A stretch of DNA of 5,468 nucleotides from Actinomycetota bacterium (GTDB lineage Bacteria > Actinomycetota > Geothermincolia > Geothermincolales > RBG-13-55-18). Shown here in pieces: positions 1 through 4,497 of this stretch; within the stretch, counting starts at the first letter, position 1, and the number at the start of each line of letters is the position of its first letter. The position numbers and the translations under genes are program-made. The stretch spans positions 1 through 5,468 of the forward strand of contig JAPWVA010000104.1 in the NCBI GenBank assembly GCA_028275245.1, written 5' to 3'. The notes under the pieces are model-generated. The model worked only from the letters and a program-made list of their open reading frames with translations. It did not search any database and was not told the origin of the DNA.

Positions 1-1058
1 ATGGCGTAAAGATAAACCCCTGCGGCGATGCGAAGCCCGATGTCGCTGGCCTTTATCCAAGGGAAAAAGGTGGCGGATGGTATATAAGGTTCCTCCCGGA
101 TATACTTGGGGTTCAAGCCCAAGAGCAAGTGGGTCATGGTGGTGTTCCCGGCCACCACCACGTGGGTAATGTTGCAATACTCGATCCCCGCCCTCTCCAC
201 CAAGGTTTTGATGAGGTTCCAAATGGTCCCCACCACCACGGACTGGAGCCGGGCCAGTCCGGTCCCCTTGGTGGCATAGATGATACGGGTGATGACGTCC
301 TCCCCGTAGGCTACCTGGGCGTTGTAATCGGAGGCCCGGGCCACCACCTCGCCGGTCCGCAGGTCTAGAAGCTCCGCCGAGATAGTGGTGGTGCCCACGT
401 CGATGGCGATGGCTGACTGGCGCTCAGTGGTGTCTCCCTGCTCCACCCGCACCGCACGGAGCTCTTCCCCGCTGTCCAGCACGGTGACCGTCACATCCCA
501 ATTGCTCTGGCGGAGGACGTTGGGCAACCTCTGTAATACGGGGTAATCGATGATCACGTCGCGCAAGCCCGCCTCCACCGCCAGGCCCCGCTTGACCCTC
601 TCCGCGTCGCTGGTGTTGTCATCCAAGGAGGGTGGCGGAAGTACCAAGTGGACCTTCTTGGTGGGAGGGTCCAGGGTCCAGGGGGGGAGCCTCTTCTCCC
701 ATTCCTCGGCGGAAAGCAGGTGGCCATGGGCGGGCTCGGGCTCCTTGCGCTCAAAGATGCGCTTATCACCGATGCGGGACTCGATAGGGACCAGGACCTT
801 TAAGTCAGAGAGGACCCGGGTCTGGCAAGCCAGAGCATAACCCTTCCGCACGTCCTCCTCTCCCAGCTTAGGGTTGGGCTCCCTTTCCACATCGCCTTCC
901 TGCACCACCACCCGGCACTTCCCGCAGGAGCCGGAACCGCCGCAGGAGGCGTTTATGTGCACGTCGGCATCCATGGCCGCCTTGAGGATGGTCTCACCCC
1001 GGGGGACTACGATGTATCGGTTGTCGGGCAGGAAGGTAACCCTGCAGGTCTCTTCCAC
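1..1058 (-). CDS. RACo-like [2Fe-2S] ferredoxin / ASKHA-domain protein (DUF4445, COG3894), C-terminus outside window
   Basis: The 352 visible residues start with a plant-type [2Fe-2S] domain (about residues 5-85) with cluster cysteines C39, C45, C48 and C78 in the CX5CX2C...C arrangement. A linker follows, then an ASKHA ATPase-like domain beginning with IAIDVGTTT at 217-225 and continuing through AGNTTMTHLLLGL at 303-315. This order is that of the DUF4445/COG3894 family, whose studied member RACo uses ATP and a low-potential [2Fe-2S] cluster to reduce inactive Co(II) corrinoid proteins to Co(I), for example the corrinoid iron-sulfur protein of the Wood-Ljungdahl pathway. It should be a soluble cytoplasmic protein; I see no signal peptide or membrane segment. 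The start is GTG, chosen because AGGAGG lies four bases upstream. It follows fhs on the same strand after 164 bp, which supports a role in C1/acetyl-CoA metabolism. Its exact corrinoid partner (CoFeSP or a methyltransferase corrinoid protein) cannot be told from this window. The reading frame is still open at position 1. Confidence 0.9.
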   Translation of the reverse strand, partial: MEETCRVTFLPDNRYIVVPRGETILKAAMDADVHINASCGGSGSCGKCRVVVQEGDVEREPNPKLGEEDVRKGYALACQTRVLSDLKVLVPIESRIGDKRIFERKEPEPAHGHLLSAEEWEKRLPPWTLDPPTKKVHLVLPPPSLDDNTSDAERVKRGLAVEAGLRDVIIDYPVLQRLPNVLRQSNWDVTVTVLDSGEELRAVRVEQGDTTERQSAIAIDVGTTTISAELLDLRTGEVVARASDYNAQVAYGEDVITRIIYATKGTGLARLQSVVVGTIWNLIKTLVERAGIEYCNITHVVVAGNTTMTHLLLGLNPKYIREEPYIPSATFFPWIKASDIGLRIAAGVYLYA

Positions 1059-1062
1059 TCGT

Positions 1063-1068
1063 CCTCCT
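1063..1068 (-). promoter_or_regulatory. Ribosome binding site of the RACo-like gene
   Basis: AGGAGG on the minus strand, followed by ACGA and then GTG at 1058-1056. The spacer of four bases is short, but no other start codon fits, and the reading frame downstream goes straight into the ferredoxin domain. This site decides the GTG start. Confidence 0.75.
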
Positions 1069-1101
1069 AATCCGCGTGCCTGCCTACCACCTTTCCCGCA
1101 T

Positions 1102-1118
1102 CTCCCGGCGGCCGGGAG
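1102..1118. repeat. Perfect palindrome CTCCCGG-N3-CCGGGAG in the fhs-RACo gap
   Basis: Seven-base arms (1102-1108 and 1112-1118) flank a three-base centre. On the minus strand it directly follows a consensus -35 hexamer TTGACA (1124-1119) and fills exactly the 17 bases where a promoter spacer would be. The next six bases, ATGCGG, are not a -10 box. It could be an operator, an RNA hairpin in the fhs-RACo transcript, or chance GC-rich structure. Confidence 0.5.
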
Positions 1119-1160
1119 TGTCAAGGAGGGACTGGACCAATCTACTTTATCCCCACCGGT

Positions 1161-1184
1161 GCCCCGGTCTGCAATGACCGGGGC
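1161..1184 (-). terminator. GC-rich hairpin downstream of fhs (attenuator or weak terminator)
   Basis: A perfect nine-base stem (GCCCCGGTC at 1161-1169 pairing with GACCGGGGC at 1176-1184) with a six-base loop lies 39 bases past the fhs stop. No T-run follows the stem in the fhs direction, so it is not a textbook intrinsic terminator. It may partly terminate, protect the fhs mRNA 3' end, or lower expression of the downstream RACo-like gene. On the plus strand an overlapping short stem (CCCC GC GGGG, 1184-1193) is followed by TTTT at 1194-1197, so termination of transcripts entering from the left is also possible. Confidence 0.5.
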
Positions 1185-1222
1185 CCCGCGGGGTTTTACG
1201 TTCAATTAAGTTTCTATGGACC

Positions 1223-2926
1223 TCAGAAGAGGCCCACCGTCTTCCCCTCCTCATCGATGTCGACGTCCACGGCGGCGGGCCGGCTGGGAAGCCCGGGCAT
1301 GGTCCTCATCTCGCCGCACAGGGGGTAGAGGAAACCCGCTCCCACCGAGGCCCTGATGTCCCGGATGGGCAGACGGAAGCCCTTGGGAGCGCCCTTCAGC
1401 TCGGGATCGTGGGAAAGGGAGAGGTGGGTCTTGGCCATGCAGATGGGTAGCTTGTCGTAGCCCAGCTTGGTGAAGAGCTCGATCTTGCGCTCCGCCTCGG
1501 GGGAATAATCCACTCCGTCAGCACCATAGATCTTGGTGGCGATGGTCTCGATCTTCTGCTTGATGGGCCAGTCCAACTCATATAGGAACTTGAAGTTCTT
1601 GGGCTGGTTGCAGGCCTCCACCACAGCCTCTGCGGCCTCGGTACCGCCTTCGCCACCCTTGGCCCAGACCTCGATGGGTACGCAGGCCACCACGCCGGCC
1701 TCCTCGGCGATCCTCTTAACCAGCTGGATCTCGGCCTCGGTGTCGGTCACCCTGCGGTTGATGGTCACCACCACCGGCAGGCCAAAGAGCTTCATGTTCT
1801 CGATCTGCTTGGTGAGGTTCTCGCACCCCTTCTCCAAGGCCGGCATGTTCTCCTTCTTGACCAGTTCCTCGTCGATGGGCTTGCCAGGACGGGCCTCGAA
1901 GGCGCCGCCGTGCATCTTGAGGGCCCTCACAGTGCAGGTGATGACCACGCAGTCCGGGGTAACGCCCATGTAACGGCACTTGATGTTCATCATCTTCTCG
2001 GCACCCATGTCGGCCCCGAAACCGGACTCGGTGACCACGTAGTCGGCACACTTAAGAGCCACGAGGTCAGCCACGATGGAGTTGTTACCATGGGCGATGT
2101 TGGCAAATGGCCCAGCGTGCATTAGGCAAGGCTGATGCTCCAAGGTCTGGATGAGGTTGGGCTTGAGGGCGTCCTTGAGTAGCACGGTCATGGCGCCTGC
2201 CGCCTTGAGGTCCTCGGCGGTTACCGGCTTGCCGTCGTAGGTGGTGCCGATGACTATGCGGCCCAGCCTCTGGCGCAGGTCCTTGAGGGAGGTGGCCAGG
2301 GCCAGTATGGCCATGACCTCCGAGGCCACGGTGATATCGAAACCGGTCTGGCGGGGATAGCCGTTGGCCCTGCCGCCCAGTCCGATGACGATGTCCCGCA
2401 GAGCCCGGTCGCTGATGTCCACCACCCTCCTCCAGGAGATGGATAGGGGATCGATGTTCAGCTTGTTGCCCAGGAGGATGTGGGTATCGATCATGGCCGC
2501 CAGCAGGTTATTGGCGGCTCCCACCGCGTGGATGTCACCGGTGAAATGGAGGTTGAGGTCCTCCATGGGGACCACCTGTGAGTAGCCACCGCCAGCGGCG
2601 CCTCCCTTGATGCCGAACACCGGGCCCAGGGAAGGCTCCCTGAGGGTGAGGCACACGTTCTTCCCTATCTTGCCCAAGGCCTGGGTCAAACCGATGGAGG
2701 TTACGGTTTTTCCTTCTCCCAAAGGGGTGGGGGTGATGGCAGTGACGTCTATGTATTTGCCGTTGGGCTTGTCCTTGAGCCTTTCCAAGACTGCCTCGAA
2801 CTCGATCTTGGCCTTGTATTTCCCGTAGAGGATCAGCTCGTCTTCCTCGAGGCCCATCTTCGCGGCGATCTCGGTGATGGGGAGCATCTTTGCTGCTTGT
2901 GCGATTTCAAGGTCGCTCGGAATCAT
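1223..2926 (-). CDS. fhs: Formate--tetrahydrofolate ligase (10-formyl-THF synthetase)
   Basis: This cytoplasmic enzyme joins formate to tetrahydrofolate using ATP, giving 10-formyl-THF. In acetogens and related anaerobes it is an early step of the methyl branch of the Wood-Ljungdahl pathway; elsewhere it feeds purine and formyl-Met-tRNA synthesis. The 567-residue product is full length for the family (usually about 555-560). Visible marks are the P-loop-like TPLGEGKT at 67-74, the signature GIKGGAAGGGYSQV at 105-118, DLNLHFTGDIHAV at 123-135, the second signature region VRALKMHGG at 333-341, EVWAKGGEGG at 419-428, and the conserved C-terminal TMPGLPSRPAA at 542-552. The ATG start has AAGGAG upstream with a seven-base spacer. 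A near-consensus promoter lies about 160 bp upstream and a RACo-like gene follows. I see no frameshift and no missing motif. The gene alone does not prove acetogenesis, but the neighbour makes a corrinoid-linked C1 pathway likely. Confidence 0.98.
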   Translation of the reverse strand: MIPSDLEIAQAAKMLPITEIAAKMGLEEDELILYGKYKAKIEFEAVLERLKDKPNGKYIDVTAITPTPLGEGKTVTSIGLTQALGKIGKNVCLTLREPSLGPVFGIKGGAAGGGYSQVVPMEDLNLHFTGDIHAVGAANNLLAAMIDTHILLGNKLNIDPLSISWRRVVDISDRALRDIVIGLGGRANGYPRQTGFDITVASEVMAILALATSLKDLRQRLGRIVIGTTYDGKPVTAEDLKAAGAMTVLLKDALKPNLIQTLEHQPCLMHAGPFANIAHGNNSIVADLVALKCADYVVTESGFGADMGAEKMMNIKCRYMGVTPDCVVITCTVRALKMHGGAFEARPGKPIDEELVKKENMPALEKGCENLTKQIENMKLFGLPVVVTINRRVTDTEAEIQLVKRIAEEAGVVACVPIEVWAKGGEGGTEAAEAVVEACNQPKNFKFLYELDWPIKQKIETIATKIYGADGVDYSPEAERKIELFTKLGYDKLPICMAKTHLSLSHDPELKGAPKGFRLPIRDIRASVGAGFLYPLCGEMRTMPGLPSRPAAVDVDIDEEGKTVGLF

Positions 2927-2933
2927 GCTGCAT

Positions 2934-2939
2934 CTCCTT
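2934..2939 (-). promoter_or_regulatory. Ribosome binding site of fhs
   Basis: AAGGAG on the minus strand lies seven bases before the fhs ATG. A nearer ATG at 2933-2931 is out of frame and too close to this site, which supports the start at 2926. Confidence 0.8.
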
Positions 2940-3060
2940 TCCTCGCCTCACAACACCTTCCGACCTCTCGGTTCCGTTACGGGGGTATATTCGACCTGCT
3001 ACCCTCACCTCCTCTTTCCCTTTTGGCTCATGGTGGAATCTCGAGGTGGAAACTCTGCGG

Positions 3061-3077
3061 TGTCGGCCCCGCCGACA
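3061..3077. promoter_or_regulatory. 17-bp perfect palindrome at the fhs transcription start
   Basis: TGTCGGC-CCC-GCCGACA: seven-base arms around a three-base centre. It begins a few bases downstream of the expected transcription start of the promoter at 3088-3116. It could be a dimeric repressor operator placed to block initial transcription, or a 5'-terminal RNA hairpin that stabilises the fhs mRNA. Confidence 0.5.
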
Positions 3078-3087
3078 TGCCGAAAGT

Positions 3088-3116
3088 ATTATATCCGTGC
3101 CCTCCCAAGGTGACAA
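3088..3116 (-). promoter_or_regulatory. sigma-70-type promoter of fhs
   Basis: On the minus strand TTGTCA (3116-3111) and TATAAT (3093-3088) are separated by exactly 17 bases. That is five of six matches at -35 and six of six at -10, striking in such GC-rich DNA. Transcription would start near 3081 and run into fhs and probably on into the RACo-like gene. The -35 box lies inside the left end of repeat copy 1, while the -10 box lies outside the repeat. Confidence 0.8.
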
Positions 3117-3228
3117 GAAACGCGTTTGACGCCGGTTGCGCTGGCGCAAATCACCCCGGTGGGGTGCCCAGTCGTGCCTCCGCGGGGCCTTTGACGGGCT
3201 GAGGGGTTACCCCCGGAGGAATCCTGAA
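3099..3228. repeat. Tandem repeat copy 1 (next to the fhs promoter)
   Basis: Positions 3099-3204 (106 bp) are identical to 3233-3338 at an offset of 134 bp. Similarity then resumes as GAGGAATCC (3216-3224 against 3346-3354) after a four-base length difference. The unit contains three short inverted repeats in a row: GCGT/ACGC (3122-3132), TTGCGC/GCGCAA (3136-3149) and CACCCC/GGGGTG (3152-3166). Its left end carries the -35 box of the fhs promoter. I see no convincing coding sequence in it; a reading frame starting with TTG occurs in both copies simply because the DNA is duplicated. Confidence 0.85.
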
Positions 3229-3232
3229 TTAC

Positions 3233-3358
3233 GCCCTCCCAAGGTGACAAGAAACGCGTTTGACGCCGGTTGCGCTGGCGCAAATCACCCCGGTGGGGTG
3301 CCCAGTCGTGCCTCCGCGGGGCCTTTGACGGGCTGAGGAGTCGCCGAGGAATCCCGTC
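3233..3358. repeat. Tandem repeat copy 2 (distal to the fhs promoter)
   Basis: Second copy of the element at 3099-3228, with the same three inverted repeats; the central one is at 3270-3283. It also has the TTGTCA hexamer (3250-3245), but no -10-like sequence at promoter distance, so it is not expected to act as a second promoter. The copy ends against the terminator at 3360. Perfect identity over 106 bp suggests recent duplication or active homogenisation. Confidence 0.85.
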
Positions 3359-3359
3359 G

Positions 3360-3377
3360 AAAAGGCCCCGAGGGGCC
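3360..3377 (-). terminator. Intrinsic terminator of the hydrolase gene
   Basis: On the minus strand GGCCCC-TC-GGGGCC (3377-3364) is followed at once by TTTT (3363-3360). In practice it would form a five-base GC stem with a CTCG tetraloop. On the other strand five Ts lie at 3386-3390, so the site may work in both directions. It lies about 240 bases past the hydrolase stop and isolates that gene from the fhs promoter region. Confidence 0.6.
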
Positions 3378-3618
3378 CCGGTCGCTTTTTGCCCCGGACG
3401 TTAACCCGGGTATACTTTCACGAGCCTTCCCTCTCCGAACCGGCGAGAAGGGGAAAGCTTATGGAAGGCCCCCTGCCGTCTTCTTGGGATAAGCAGGGCT
3501 CAAAGGACAAGGGCGGTTTCTCCGCTCCCGTGTCCTCCGTGCCGGGATGCGGGGTCCCGCGGGCCAGGGAATATCGTCCCGCAGGGGGATCATTCCGCGG
3601 GGAAGGGAAATCAGGAAA
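3378..3618. other. Non-coding stretch between terminator and hydrolase stop
   Basis: About 240 bases without a convincing gene. It is the 3' untranslated region of the hydrolase on the minus strand. On the plus strand it contains a promoter-like pair, TTGCCC (3389-3394) and TATACT (3411-3416) with a 16-base spacer, then AAGGGG and an ATG at 3461. The reading frame that follows runs antisense through the hydrolase with the Ser/Pro/Arg-rich composition of a shadow frame, so I do not call it a gene. Confidence 0.5.
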
Positions 3619-4266
3619 TCATTCCGACCAACTCTCGAAAAGTATCTCCGCCACCTCCTGTTCCCTTCCGAAGAGGAAGTGGTCAGCCCCGGCCAGGAAG
3701 CGGGTCTCGGCCCCTAGTCGCCCGGCCAGGTCCGCAACCTTCCCGGGGTCGGAGAACTGGTCCCGGTCGCCGCAGATCACCAGGGCTCGGAAGGGGAAGA
3801 AAGCGTCCTTCCCCTCCAGGAAGTGGAAGAAATCGAAACCGACCATGGGGGGACCTATCACCGCCACCCTCCGGCAGCGTCCCCTCTCCACCGCCCAACG
3901 CAATCCCACCCAGGAACCGAAGGACCATCCTGCCAGGGATAGCTCGGAGAGGTCCAGATCCTCCCGCTCGGCTAGGTACCTCCAAGCCCCTTCCACGTCC
4001 TCTATCTCTCGGATGCCCCCGCTGGAAACCCCCTCGCTTTCCCCCACTCCCCGGAAGTTGAAGCGAAGCACCGCCCAACCACCCCGGACCAGCCGGTCTG
4101 AAATGGCCTTGAGGAGGGGCACGTGCATGGAACCTCCCCCTATGGGGTGGGGGTGGCAGAGGATGCAAGGCCGGAAAGGCCCCCCGTTCCCGGGATGGGC
4201 CAGGATACCCTCCAGCCTGATGGGCTCCAGCGAATCGGCGTAGAAGGATACCTTTTCCTCCCTCAC
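3619..4266 (-). CDS. Small alpha/beta-hydrolase fold protein (COG2945-like), substrate unknown
   Basis: Predicted soluble serine hydrolase of 215 residues, a normal size for this compact family. Visible are the oxyanion-side motif HPHPIGGGSM (38-47), the strongly family-like LRFNFRGVGESEG (67-79), the nucleophile elbow GWSFGS with Ser115, the acid region GDRDQF with Asp169 the likely acid, and GADHF with His196. A complete catalytic triad therefore appears present. The start chosen is GTG at 4266, with GGGAGG eight bases upstream. The frame stays open to a GTG at 4389, but that 41-residue extension has no visible RBS and does not look like part of the fold. The gene ends in the intrinsic terminator near 3377-3360, so it is probably a single-gene unit. 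It is divergent from the FAD oxidoreductase. It most likely acts on an ester or similar bond; nothing here identifies the substrate. Confidence 0.87.
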   Translation of the reverse strand: MREEKVSFYADSLEPIRLEGILAHPGNGGPFRPCILCHPHPIGGGSMHVPLLKAISDRLVRGGWAVLRFNFRGVGESEGVSSGGIREIEDVEGAWRYLAEREDLDLSELSLAGWSFGSWVGLRWAVERGRCRRVAVIGPPMVGFDFFHFLEGKDAFFPFRALVICGDRDQFSDPGKVADLAGRLGAETRFLAGADHFLFGREQEVAEILFESWSE

Positions 4267-4274
4267 ACCACACA

Positions 4275-4280
4275 CCTCCC
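4275..4280 (-). promoter_or_regulatory. Ribosome binding site of the hydrolase
   Basis: GGGAGG on the minus strand, eight bases before the GTG at 4266-4264. It decides the start in favour of the 215-residue product over the longer open frame. Confidence 0.7.
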
Positions 4281-4391
4281 GCCATGGGCCCTGCCTGGCC
4301 TGCGGTGTAACTGAAGGGGCATGCACCCAGCGAGCAAAGGCTCCCGGAAGCCAGGCATCTCCCGGGTTGCCGTGCTCATACCTGGGCACCG

Positions 4392-4400
4392 TGCTATATT
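4392..4400 (+). promoter_or_regulatory. Candidate extended -10 promoter for the FAD oxidoreductase
   Basis: TGC-TATATT matches an extended -10 element (TGnTATAAT with one mismatch) in the only AT-rich patch of this divergent region. No good -35 box lies at the usual distance, which extended -10 promoters can tolerate. Transcription would start near 4407 with a leader of about 90 nt. The same patch read on the minus strand gives TAGAAT (4403-4398), a possible -10 for the hydrolase, but with only a poor -35. Confidence 0.4.
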
Positions 4401-4446
4401 CTAAACGATCCCTCCGACCGGTCTTGAACGATCCTTCCGGCCGGTC
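4401..4446. repeat. Two 23-bp direct repeats, operator-like, between divergent genes
   Basis: Copies at 4401-4423 and 4424-4446 are directly abutted and agree at 19 of 23 positions. The shared core reads AACGATCC-N-TCCG-N-CCGGTC, and copy 1 ends in the palindrome GACCGGTC. Every difference is a transition. The pair lies just downstream of the candidate -10 at 4395-4400 and overlaps the expected start of transcription, the usual place for repressor operators. No regulator gene is in the window. Confidence 0.6.
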
Positions 4447-4485
4447 CCGAGGTGAGGCTGAGGGAGTCGGTGCTTCGGGTAAGGC

Positions 4486-4492
4486 AAGGGGG
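4486..4492 (+). promoter_or_regulatory. Ribosome binding site of the FAD oxidoreductase
   Basis: AAGGGGG, five bases before the ATG at 4498. It is a moderate Shine-Dalgarno match. The dinucleotide-binding fold begins at residue 4, so no later start is plausible. Confidence 0.6.
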
Positions 4493-4497
4493 TCGCG

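Larger units (their letters stand above)
2927..3081 (-). promoter_or_regulatory. fhs 5' leader (about 155 nt untranslated)
   Basis: This is the stretch between the predicted transcription start and the fhs ATG. It holds a hairpin at its 5' end (3061-3077), an eight-codon open frame starting with ATG at 3031 and ending with TGA at 3007-3005, and a very strong Shine-Dalgarno match AGGAGGTGA (3013-3005) that has no start codon at a useful distance. A six-base complement, CACCTC (3048-3043), could pair with GAGGTG (3011-3006). I could not match the leader to the THF, glycine, SAM or cobalamin riboswitch consensus from memory. That such a leader exists depends on the promoter call. Confidence 0.45.

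Noticed and set aside
1533..1973. 146-codon plus-strand open frame inside fhs
   Set aside because: Antisense shadow of a fully conserved fhs coding region, without motifs of its own.
2927..3081. THF or other known riboswitch in the fhs leader
   Set aside because: I could not find the conserved cores of the THF, glycine, SAM or cobalamin riboswitches by eye. An Infernal/Rfam search would be decisive.
3089..3283. Small minus-strand frames beginning with TTG in both repeat copies, giving the same 17-residue peptide
   Set aside because: The identical peptides follow from the DNA duplication. There is no good ribosome binding site, and the frames run on into different sequence.
3099..3358. CRISPR array or tRNA/rRNA fragment in the tandem repeat
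   Set aside because: Only two units, far longer than CRISPR repeats and without spacer structure. The stems do not form a cloverleaf or match conserved rRNA that I recognise.
3389..4243. 284-codon plus-strand open frame with a promoter-like sequence and RBS near its ATG at 3461
   Set aside because: It lies antisense to the well-supported hydrolase, and its product is a Ser/Pro/Arg/Lys-rich string without any fold or motif, as expected for a shadow frame in GC-rich DNA.
4267..4389. N-terminal extension of the hydrolase up to GTG at 4389
   Set aside because: No ribosome binding site, no family-like sequence in the extra 41 residues, and a much better GTG/RBS pair at 4266.
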